From Physcomitrium patens (Eukaryota; Streptophyta; Bryopsida; Funariales; Funariaceae), in NCBI RefSeq assembly GCF_000002425.4, contig NC_037270.1, positions 8,259,892 to 8,323,891 of the forward strand: a stretch of DNA of 64,000 bases. The letters are read 5' to 3'. The notes below the pieces were generated by a model, which saw only the letters and a program-made list of their open reading frames with translations, ran no database searches and was not told the origin of the DNA. Shown piece after piece: positions 1 through 9,916 of this stretch (its first letter is position 1; the number at the start of each line of letters is the position of its first letter). Made by a program: the position numbers and the translations under genes.

Positions 1-663
1 CAAGAATTATAAATCTAACTTCAATAAATTTGTTAAGATTATGAAAAAAAATATAATCTTAAACAAGAGTTGACTTCTTGTAGAAATCCTCAAAACTTTG
101 ATTTTCTTCCATTAAACTTCTTTAGTATATTATTGTTATTATTATTATTTTCATATTTGAAGTATTAAGGCTTTTTGGATGTACTTGTAAAGTTGATATA
201 CTTGTTTTTCTTAATTGCACAACTTCTTGGCATAGACATTAGTCCTTAATATTCAATTCTTTTGTAGACATATGAATAGTATTTCTATGGTTGATATTTA
301 TAATATGTGAAATTTTTGCTTTAAGAGTATTGAAAAACTTATAAAGATTTGTAATAGTTGCAAATCTATTTTCATTTCTATAAAGTGAAGAATCCATAAT
401 TTTATTTTCTTCTATTTTTTAAATAGACAACTTTAATAATTCTATAACTTAATTTAGAGAAAAATAATTTATTATCAATAATATTCAATAAAAATTTCTA
501 AAAAGAAATATAATTCAATTTAAAGAAAGATTTAATATTATTAAATAAAATATTAGTTTGAAGGTGGAAGATTTGAAACTTTTAAAATATAATAATAATA
601 AGTATAATAATTTATTTATTTTTAAAATAAATCAAGTATAGAAAATTAATAATCTTATCAAAC
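1..663. other. AT-rich intergenic DNA, no gene
   Basis: Very AT-rich, with short A/T runs and no coding-like stretch. I see nothing recognisable before the LTR that begins near 664. Confidence 0.6.
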
Positions 664-1878
664 TATCAAGCATATGAATTTAAAAATCACCAAAGAATTA
701 ATATTTTTTTTATTAATAAAAATATTTTATTATTTATTCAAAAATAATTATAATATTGAAACTATAATGGCTATTTTAAAAAAAATAAGATTAAAGATTC
801 TTGAAACAAGGCAAAAAATAAGAAAGACATTGACAAGAGTAAGAAAGACTTTATTATTGCCTTTACATATACTATCTAAATAAGGAGCTAAATAGGGATA
901 TTTTGTAGGTCATCTAAGACGTTGTTATGTTGCAACATGGCTAATAGGTGAGAGAAAAAATAAAATATTAAATTATAAAATATCTTATTTTAAAATATAA
1001 TAAAAATTTACTTTATAATTTTAAATAATTGTCAACAAGGTAGTCAAAATAATAAATACTAAAATTGTTTTTTTTTATAAAATAAGCTTCTATTTATGTT
1101 GTAGGATCATAAATAAGACAAAAAAAATAGATTAGAAAAAATAGTATTATGATCACCTTAAGATAAAAGTAAATAGTTGCTTCAAGCAAGCATTACCTAA
1201 AAAATTAGATTTTAATATTTGAAGAGGCACAAAATTATATACCTTTAATATTTTTAGAATTTTTTTATTGCTTAAAAAATATTATTTTAGAATAAACTAG
1301 TAAAATCTTCTTTGAGCATTGAATTTTCTTAAAATTTCTATTTTAAATATTTTTTATGATATTTTAATTATCCTTTAATTTTTTTTAGAATTTCTTTGTT
1401 ATTTTTTTATAAATTATTCAATGATTTTTTTTAAAGATTTTTTAAGGATTATTTAAGATTAAATTATTATTATTATTATTAAGATTTAATTAAAGTTTTT
1501 TTAAATTTTTTTATTAAGATTGCTAGGTTCTTTAAATGTTGTAAATATAGTTTTACATAACACAATAACATGTCTAATTTGTAAGCCAAGTTTTCAACAT
1601 GTGCACTATATAGCAAACTTATATTGCAAGTGACAAACATGTACAACATGTATTCAACTTGCAATATAAGTGGTCGACATGTGTGATACATAATTGACTT
1701 GTTGTCATAGATTTTAACCTACCAAATATGTAAAAACATCTATAAAGTTAAATCTGCATTTATAAAGCTTCTAAGAAGATTTGTCACAAGTAAATATATA
1801 ATTTATTTATGTTTAGTTATTTCTTCTTAACTCTTCTTATCTTAGTAGTTATTAGTGTCATTACATATGACCATGATA
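664..1878 (-). mobile_element. Family-A solo LTR, split by an AT-rich insert
   Basis: The left part (664 to about 930) matches the start of the intact A1 LTR: TATCAAGCATATGAAT for TGTCAAGGA..., the TTGACAAGAGT motif near 831, and ACTATCTAAATAAGGAGCTA for the segment after the TATA box. The right part (about 1540-1878) matches the second half of the A1 LTR: TTGTAAGCCAAGTTTTC, the paired CAAG motifs, and an end of TGATA for TGACA. Between them lie about 600 bp of unrelated AT-rich DNA. No convincing 5-bp duplication is visible at the outer ends. Strand follows family-A coding orientation. The 70-codon open frame across it is not a gene. Confidence 0.75.
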
Positions 1879-2612
1879 TTGAAAGTAATTCCAAGTCAAA
1901 AATTTAATTGTTATGATAAAAAGATATATCTTTCATAATATTTTTTTATGAGGAAATATTTACTTAAGCTAATTAATCGAAAAAAGAAAAAAAAATCTTT
2001 TTTTTATAATTTTTAAAGATATGTATTAATTTTTTTAATTTTTAATATTTAAAATCTTAAAATATCTTAAAATTTAGTAATTATATTAAAATATTTATTT
2101 AAGATATTTACTAAATTTTATATTGATGAAAATTTTGTCTCTTTTTAAAAAATTATATTATATAAATTCCAACGATCAAATGATGTAAATGTGATAGTTA
2201 TTATTCATAAAAAAATATTATTTAAAAAAAATTATATCTTAAAATTAGATAATGGTTAATAAAAGATAATTATTTCTATTATTAGAAATATATTTTGGTC
2301 TTTTTATTCACATTCTTAATTTTTTTTAATTTGATATGGAAGTAAATCAAATTATTCTTTTGAAAGAAAAACTATTTTTAATTATATATTATTAAATTAA
2401 TTAATTAATAAATTAATATAAATATAAGTTTAAATATTTTTTTATTAAAATAAAACATTTATACATAATTATATACAAGTAAGAATTATTAATAATACAT
2501 GAACATACACTATAAGATTATCATTACATTTTTTTTTATTACAAATTTAATCTTTTAAAATAAAAAGCCATTATAAATTTATTACTTCATATAAGATCAA
2601 ACATTAAATGCA

Positions 2613-2615
<3 letters not shown>

Positions 2616-2678
<63 letters not shown>
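2616..2678. repeat. (TA)n microsatellite
   Basis: Uninterrupted TA dinucleotides over about 60 bp. Confidence 0.95.
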
Positions 2679-2680
<2 letters not shown>

Positions 2681-3499
2681 AAAAATTCTCATAAGTATCT
2701 AAAAATTTATAATTTATAATTTTTTTAAAAAATTAAGTAATCAAATTTATATATTAATTCAAAAACTCAATACTTAAAAAAATTACATTAATTTATGTCT
2801 AATAACATTGCTTTGTATTTAAAAAAAATATTTTATTAATTTTAGATATGTACCTATATTCAAATTTGATGATTTTTTGTAGTTTTTTAATTAATAAATT
2901 ACTAAAAAGAATAAAAAATTTGATATTTTAATTTAAATTAAAAATAATGTTAAATCCATAATTTTTTTTAAAAAAATTTTAAAAAATAATTATATAAAAT
3001 TATATACATGATTTTGAAGAAAAATAAAATTCAAATTTTTAATACAAGTAAGTAAATAAGAAAAATTTTATTCTCTTGCATTTTGAAAGCCATTGATACT
3101 AGAATAAATTAAAATTCAAATAATTGAAAATATCCTATGAAACAATTTAACAAATTTCAAGGCATATATCATTTGTTTTGCTCAAGGTTTAGAAGACTTA
3201 AAAAAAAATCATTTTGATTCTTTAGGAATCATATGCAATATAGCATCCACTAACATAAGAAAATCCATACAAGAAACTCTATTCTTCATGAAAGTAGCAA
3301 TAATACTACTTATTATAGATCCTATTGTACTTTTTAGCCATACAATCACATCTATTTGATCCAACTAAAACATAATATTAGAACTATATAATACTGAGAA
3401 ATTCACAACATTTTATTTCTTATATTATAATGAGGATAAGAATGAGCACTTGAATCTTCATTTTGTTATGTTGTGATTTGGCTATCATGTTAAAATAAA

Positions 3500-3527
<28 letters not shown>
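3500..3527. repeat. (TA)n microsatellite
   Basis: Short uninterrupted TA tract. Confidence 0.9.
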
Positions 3528-3531
<4 letters not shown>

Positions 3532-3799
3532 CACAATTTACATACAATATAGTAAATGCCACATTATTAGATTTTAGTTGATTACAAAATGTGATTTGAT
3601 TGCTACTTTAAAGTAATTAGTCTAAAAAGGCTACTATCAAAGTTGATTTTTATATTGATAATAATTTTATATATTTAGAGCTACCATTACTAGATATTCG
3701 TGACTCTTAAAATATTATTTTATTTCTTTTATATGATATTTAGGACACATATTATGTGAAACTTATTAAAAAAAAGAAATAGAGAAGGATTTTTATGTA

Positions 3800-4326
3800 A
3801 TAAAATATAATTAGGCCATCTATATGGATGAATAGAGATAGATGATAAAAATCTTCATTTTTATTAGCCAAAAATCATGCACAATCAACTTCCAGGAAAC
3901 TACTTAAGGCCTTATTAAGAGTTAGGGTTATTTTTTTGAGAAGTATCAAACATCAAAGGTCAAGATCATTAAGTTTAGGATTTTGGATATAATTTTGTTA
4001 TAAATTTTGTATGATTTGAAATTTTTGTAAAAGAGATATAGGTACTCAAAATCAAGGTATTGATTTTGTACCTACTATCACTCTTTGGAGTATAGTGCAA
4101 GCATATAAAGAGCTTTTAAAGATTGAATTATGTAATTGAAAAGTTGGTTTAACAGGTTTTATTTTTTATACAAAAAAATGGATTAAGAGTTGATTTAGAG
4201 GAGTAATGACTTCTTGAAGAAAGCGCTTCTAAATTGAGATTTGTCAATGAATTAATTTCATGAAGGATTCAATTTTAGCCATATCGCAAGCATTTGGACA
4301 AATCTTTGGATTAAATTTTAAAAAAA

Positions 4327-4376
<50 letters not shown>

Positions 4377-4490
4377 AAGCTTTTTATCAAATTTTATAGC
4401 ATTTGAATTGTGGATTCTTGAGATATGAAGAAAATAGCATTCAAATGCTTCTAAATTAGAATTTAGAAAATCTGCTAGGATTTTTAAGAT
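3800..4490 (+). repeat. Dispersed repeat R1, copy 1
   Basis: This stretch matches, in reverse complement, 19270-20110 in the same window. Shared landmarks in order are AAGGCCTTATT, GATCATTAAGTTTAGGATTTTGGATAT, TTTTGTATGATTTGAAATTT, GGTACTCAAAATCAAGGTATTGATTTTGTACCTAC, and further on TTGAGATATGAAGAAAATAGCAT. The repeats are decayed by point changes and indels, and this copy carries a TA tract near its end. It may be part of an old LTR, but no ends or duplications were found, so the class is open. Confidence 0.65.
4329..4372. repeat. (TA)n microsatellite
   Basis: Uninterrupted AT/TA tract inside repeat R1 copy 1. Confidence 0.95.
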
Positions 4491-6210
4491 ACCAAATGAT
4501 TTATATTAGATTTTTTTTTGTAGTAAATTTTAAGAATAACTTCTATATTATATATATATTTTTTTAAAAAATAAATAATTAGATTAAAAGATATAAAATT
4601 CTAAAAATTGGAGAAAAAAATGAAAAAATTATAATATAAAGATGAATTTTTGAAAGAAGATTATGGATTTTCTTTGGAATTATTAAAAATTTAACTTACC
4701 AACAAATGATTAGTTATGATTTGGTAAAACAATGGATGTTAGGAAATTTTTAGATGCTCTAGAAAGCCTTATGTATAAATCTTCTTAAATGTAAAAGGTT
4801 TTACTAATAGAATATCTTTTTATATTGCTACATTTATTTACTCTCTATAATAAAAATATATCATTTATTGGAGCTTGGGAAATAATTTAAAATTAAATTT
4901 TCTACAATTGAGTACTTAGTGTATTCTTAAATCATAAATCATGCCATATAATAGTATTGGATTTAATAGTTATAGGCATGCATTGATGTTAGAACATATA
5001 TTAATTGTAGAATCACGATACATATTGAATTTGAAATCAAATATAGAAGGCTTATAATGTAAGAATATTAGTAATATAATGATGGTGATGTAAGTATAGT
5101 TGCAATAGCAATAGCAGTCATTGCTATGGTAGCATAGGACTATTGCCAATCCATCAATTTCAAAGGCATGCTATGTAGAATTTATCATGTAATATGGAAT
5201 TTTAGGTCTATGTCATCTATTTTGAATGTAATACTTTGTGTAGAGCTCAAGACCTAACTTCTCTAGTTTTATATTTTTGTTTTCACATTTGAAAGATTAT
5301 TAGTATAAAAAAGTCATATTGACATTTCTATAAGCTAAATAGTTGGAGTTGTTTGAAATTCCTATTGGTCCTAAATCTTTTGATTTTTTTTTTTAGAAAT
5401 TTTTAATATAAACTATGTATTTGAGTACATAATTTGATTTAATTATATATTATATTGATATTATTATATCAAAAATATCAATTAAATCTTTTATTTTTAT
5501 TTATATATGATTAAAAAATAATATATCTATACAAAAATTTGTTTAAATAACCTTTGTATTTGATATCAATCTTGTGTAATATGATTATGTTATTTGCAGA
5601 TGTTGATGGATGTAGGTATTCACAAAGTATTATTTTTTTTATAGTTGAATTATATTCAATTAGACATGGGTCTCATCTATTTTATATCATAAAAATAATT
5701 GAATATATTTATGAATATAATGAATATCATAAAAGTGAGGTATACTAAATAGAATTTTAGTGGATAGGGCCTACAAAGAATATTGTTTGATGAACTTTTT
5801 TTGTTCTTGAAAGTTTTAATTACTAATTATTTCTTTGAAATTCTGGATTCTTTTATAAGAATTAATAAGATACTTGTATTTATTAACAAATTTTATATCA
5901 TTTATAAATACCTTTCATAAATAGATTGCATTGATTGAGAGCACCAAAAATGGCTTCTCTAGAAAAACTTACGGCCATATAGATTAAATAAATGTTAGTA
6001 AAATCCATAAATCTTGCTCTTGATGAACCTCTTGACCTAATAAACATCATTAACCATCTACACCAACTAATGTTCAATACATCATAATTTTAGGATTATG
6101 CAGTAAATATATTTAAAAGACCTTTTTACTCAATGAAAATGAGTTGAATCCTAATCCTATTGGTTTTGCTTTTCATAAAGTATGTTATAACACAAAATAA
6201 AATTCAACAT
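4491..6210. other. AT-rich DNA, no gene recognised
   Basis: No coding signal was seen. The 64-codon open frame at 5554-5748 has AT-driven composition and no recognisable motif. The last 80 bp (about 6125-6200) resemble the region near 37120-37175 downstream of the element C 3' LTR, ending in CATAAAGTATGTTATA in both places. An LTR end of the same family may therefore lie directly upstream of 6211. Confidence 0.5.
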
Positions 6211-6725
6211 TGTCATATTAAAAAGTAGTATAATATGTAAAAATAATATAAAATATTATATAAATTTTGATTTGAGATTTTGAGAAGTTATCTTTTTTTT
6301 TTATAAGCTTTTCAAAAAGCTTTCATTGACATTAAGATAAGTTACTATGAATCAACAATGCCTTTTTGGATAAAAAAAGAACCAACCACTCTTCAGGATT
6401 TTTCTTTGGAGGTTTTTTGAAAGTGTATTCTGAATTTAAGTTTAATATTTTAAAGAGTTATTCTTTTTTTTTATAAGCTTTTTAAAAAGCTTTTACTTGC
6501 TTTGAGAAGAGTTATTATAAACCATCGATGACTTTTTAAAAAGAAAGAACTATCTATTCTTTAGGATTTTTCTTTGGAATTTTTCTCAAAGAATACTTTG
6601 AATTTGAGTTTGAGATTTTGAAGAGTTATTATTTTCTTTATAAGCTTTCCAAAAAGCTCTTATTTGCTTTTAAAAGAGTTTATATGAATCAAGGATTTTT
6701 TTTTTTGAATACTTTGATGAAGATA
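6211..6725 (+). repeat. Element C 5' LTR with three ~168-bp tandem units
   Basis: After a short unique start shared with 36271-36310 (ATAATATGTAAAAATAATATAAAAT), the sequence is three imperfect direct repeats of about 168 bp. Each holds GAGATTTTGA, a run of T, ATAAGCTTTTCAAAAAGCTTT, a TTTTTGGATAAAAAA-like segment and AGGATTTTTCTTTGGAGG. Similar units recur five times in the 3' LTR. The downstream end is unclear because gag-like sequence begins within about 50 bp. Confidence 0.7.
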
Positions 6726-6749
6726 TTAAAAAAATAACTAAGAGAAGTT

Positions 6750-8450
6750 TTTTTGATTGGATGGAACAACAACTAAGTAAACATATGGGACTAAATTAGC
6801 TACTACAAGAGTTTTAAAAGAAGTTTGGACAACTCCCATTATTTGAGAAGCACGTTATAGAGGTGAAGAAATTAGAGTTATTTTTATAAGTTACAGATGA
6901 GGCATTAGAAGATATATTGCTTTTCTTTCTTCAAGATGTGATGTAAAAATATAATTTTATTACCAATTGAAGAAGGTTGGAGGAAGCGATGAGCCATATT
7001 TTTAAGTAATATAATGTAAAGGCTGGAAGATTAGAGAAAAGAATGGAAACAACATCAATGATAGTTATGAAGGTTCTTCCAATAACTTTGCTTGCTTCTA
7101 ATCCATAGAGCTCTTCAAAGAAAAAGATTATAGATAAAGACACCATTGAGAAATTAATGAAGAGTATGAAAGAATTGAAGGTAGAAATTAATGTTTTAAA
7201 GAAAAATACAAGGTTAGACACTTTACAACCGACTAAAAGATCAAAGGGGTTTGTAGTGAGATGCATTTGGTATAATGATCCAAATCACAAATGTGCTGAG
7301 TATGGATCATATGAAGATGCCATGAAGAGGGGTATTATTACATTCAAAGAAGGCAAAATTAGAAATACTGCAATAGATGAGCTTTTAGAGACTAACTTTG
7401 ATAGAGGTGGCATTAATAAATTCATAGCAGATAGATTAGAAAGAATAGTTCTTCATGTAGTAAGGATATAAAAAATTTTACCATTAAGATTAAATACAAT
7501 AAGGTAGAAACCTCTAGACATGTATCAAGAAAAGTGATAGTGAAAGAAGTACAAGTGATCAAAAGATTAATTGGGTAGAAAAATTTAATTGATGTAAATA
7601 CCATTTGGACCTATTTGATAAGTGAGTATAATAAAAAAGAACCTTATGATGTATCAATAGAAATTAAGAGTACCATGACTAGTAAAAAAAAGAGGTAAAA
7701 GAATCAATTAACAAAAAAGAGATCTCAAGTAGTAAAAAGACTACTCAAAGAAATGGATCAAGAAGCAATAAAAGACAAAAAGTACAACCTTTTTCTTCAT
7801 ATTTATGAGCTAATATTCCACTTTCAAATGATAAGTAGGAATAAAAGATGAAAAAATTCAAGGATAAGAAAAAATAAGATAATACCAACAGAAAGGATAA
7901 GGCACTAGCTTATAAATTCTAATTTGGTATTGAATCTCTAATTGATATGAAAGGTATTTCGAAAAAGAAGATTTTAGATTCCAAGATTGAATTTATTTTA
8001 AAAAATCACTTGATATTGTTAAAAATGTTTTTTTATGAGTTCATCATCAGTGAAATTAAGAAAGAGATGCAAATAATAGTCAAAATAGTGATGGTAAGGC
8101 ATTAAATACTCTAATGATCAATGAAGAAGAAGATAAGATTTGAGAAGTATTTGCCTTGAAATGTGATAATATGGGCACTGGTGACTAAAAGAAAAAACAT
8201 AGAATCATTTTTTAATAAGATTCAAAATACAAAAGTTATATTAATGGAAGAAGTTTTGTCTAACGAAATAGAGGATGAAATATTACAAATATTTTTATGT
8301 GATGGAATAGCAAGTATTAAAGTGGAAGAAAATACTAGCAAGAATTAAGAAGAAAGAATGGTAATAGAGATGAAGATATAATAATATGGAATTAACAAGC
8401 TATGGAAGTGTGATGGTGAAGTTTTGACAATTTATACTCATTCATTTTGG
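6750..8450 (+). pseudogene. Element C gag remnant
   Basis: Decayed gag of the Tcn1-like element. The longest open part (7157-7471, 104 codons) contains a degenerate CCHC zinc knuckle: Cys-X2-Tyr-X4-His-X4-Tyr, in which two cysteines read Tyr, explained by TGT-to-TAT changes. It is followed by a charged segment with ITFKEGKIRN and LLETNF. A second open part at 8163-8348 probably belongs to the gag-protease linker. Several stops and frame changes lie between. Assignment rests on position, the knuckle and my recognition of this clade's gag style. Confidence 0.65.
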
Positions 8451-8806
8451 ACAAGAGCTACTATAAAGATACATATAAAAATTGAAGACCTTGAAGAGGT
8501 AATCTTAGCATTGGTAGATCATGGCTCTAAGATCAATATCTTATCTAAAAATATTTATGAAAAAGACAAATGACTAATTTATATCAAGCATGGATGGGTA
8601 TTGAGAGCTACCAATAATAAAAGATGTATTCTTTATATAATATGTTCAGCATTGGATATTAAAATTAGTGATGTAGAGGTGGAACAAAACTTCTTTATGT
8701 AAAATTAAGGAAGTTATTCAATCATTTAAAGGCAACCATATATCACCGTAATAAGAATAGAGACGAAGATATTAAATGATGGCTCACACTATGCTAAGAT
8801 ATATAG
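8450..8806 (+). pseudogene. Element C retropepsin remnant, left part
   Basis: The frame reads a retropepsin-like segment with the catalytic-type motif LVDHGSKINILS near 8510-8550, followed by about 90 residues with several stops. It has Asp-His-Gly-Ser where most retropepsins have Asp-Ser/Thr-Gly. The coding sense stops at 8806, where A1 was inserted, and continues at 15180. Confidence 0.65.
8802..8806. repeat. A1 target-site duplication, left (TATAG)
   Basis: TATAG directly before the LTR start TGTCAAGG; an identical TATAG follows the element at 15180-15184. Confidence 0.95.
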
Positions 8807-9358
8807 TGTCAAGGACAAAGACTCGATGAGGAAAAATATACACCAAAAGGCTATCTCGATATAATAAGTCAAAATATAAACAAGTAGGTATATTAAAAGG
8901 AAATTGGAATGGCTATTGCCACAAGACAAGAAACTAAAGACTCTTGAACCTGGACTAGAAGCAAGAAAGGAGTTGGCAAGAGTGAAGAAGCCTTCACTCT
9001 TGTCTCTATATATACTATCTAACTAGGGGCTACGTGGCGACGTTCTATAGGACCTCCAATATGTGTTGACTTTGTAAGACACATGCCTTGACTTACAAAG
9101 CAAGTTTTTCTACGTGTGGGCCACATAGTTAGCTTGATCTTCAAGCTAACAACATGTGTGGCACATGGCCAACTTATTGACCACGTTTCTAATCCAAAAA
9201 GTCAATTAAAGACACCTATGAAGTCAAAGCAGCGTCTAGGAAGTTTCTAGGAAGCTTCTATATTAAATATTATACAATTAACTTACTTTTATCTACTTTT
9301 ACTTACTTCTACCTATTTCTATATGTAATTATTAGCTTACATGATTATGGCCGTGACA
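8807..9358 (-). repeat. A1 3' LTR (552 bp)
   Basis: Starts TGTCAAGGAC and ends GCCGTGACA on the + strand. It is 547/552 identical to 14628-15179. It contains the TATA tract TATATATA at 9007-9014 and the dyad at 8977-9002. Confidence 0.97.
8977..9002. repeat. 11-bp perfect dyad at the predicted transcription start
   Basis: CAAGAGTGAAG (8977-8987) and CTTCACTCTTG (8992-9002) are exact reverse complements with a 4-bp centre. The same dyad is at 14798-14823 in the 5' LTR. It lies between the TATA box and the predicted RNA start, so one arm is probably untranscribed. In A4 and A3 both arms remain recognisable. Confidence 0.9.
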
Positions 9359-9372
9359 TTACCCCCCCTTCT
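9359..9372 (-). promoter_or_regulatory. A1 polypurine tract
   Basis: In element sense, AGAAGGGGGGGTAA directly abuts the 3' LTR; on the + strand it reads as seven C followed by TTCT. This is the position and composition expected for the plus-strand DNA primer. A2 has AGAATGGCGGATAA at the matching place (30816-30829) and A4 a similar purine run beside 40400. Confidence 0.9.
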
Positions 9373-9399
9373 AGAGACGAGTTCCACGAGGAGCGGTCA

Positions 9400-9822
9400 T
9401 CATATGTTGAGGAAATCTATGATGCGACGAATTGTATTCGCTACATACTCTGATCTCTGTTCTCTTCGAAGATGATTGATAGGGCCTTTCAACCATTGGT
9501 AGTGTCCCATACCAGGGCGGGAAGACCACCCAGTTATTTGATCATTATTGAGGCCTTCATAACTTCCTTCGAATAGAATATTCGGAACACCATCAGGAGT
9601 TGTTCCTACCTCTAGCAAAATCACCAAACATCGGGAGTCCCTTTCCAAATCGTAATACCAAACGCGTTGTATCTCACCATCTGTTCGAGGAAAAACATGT
9701 CGTTCTTGAAGATCTTCATCTCGATTGCGTCGTCTTGAAGGTTGTGACAATCGTAATGTCTCGTCCGGCAGGTCAGCAAACGAAGGTTCTTGAGTTGAAT
9801 CTGCTGGTTGTTGGCTCTCCAT
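9400..9822 (-). CDS. A1 ORF3, 140-residue protein of unknown function
   Basis: An open frame in pol orientation but another frame, starting 94 bp after the pol stop and ending 27 bp before the polypurine tract. The N-terminal half is polar, rich in Gln, Arg, Asp and Glu. The C-terminal half holds several Trp residues and the segment EGSYEGLNNDQITGWSS, then a basic stretch and a hydrophobic tail ending DFLNI. No signal peptide, membrane segment, coiled coil or zinc motif is visible, so it does not look like an envelope protein. The A2 counterpart (30387-30788) reads in one frame with clear similarity and the same ends. I do not recognise the family. It could act in integration, RNA handling or silencing escape, but nothing in the sequence decides this. 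Confidence 0.8.
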   Translation of the reverse strand: MESQQPADSTQEPSFADLPDETLRLSQPSRRRNRDEDLQERHVFPRTDGEIQRVWYYDLERDSRCLVILLEVGTTPDGVPNILFEGSYEGLNNDQITGWSSRPGMGHYQWLKGPINHLRREQRSEYVANTIRRIIDFLNI

Positions 9823-9916
9823 CTAATTAGCGTCACAAATGCAAAGAAGTTACAAACAAAGATAGGAAATTGAATGTTATCTTGCCTCAATCTTGTCTCT
9901 TTTATAAGAGAGATTT

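Larger units (their letters stand above)
1879..3780. other. AT-rich intergenic DNA with (TA)n tracts
   Basis: No coding signal was seen. It contains two TA dinucleotide tracts, listed separately, and otherwise degenerate A/T-rich DNA without identified homology to other parts of the window. Confidence 0.6.

Noticed and set aside
6240-6720. The ~168-bp direct repeats as satellite DNA or a CRISPR-like array
   Set aside because: They are long, imperfect, lack spacers and occur at both ends of one retroelement, so they are LTR-internal repeats.
9400-9822. ORF3 as an envelope gene
   Set aside because: No signal peptide, transmembrane segment, cysteine pattern or furin-type site is visible.
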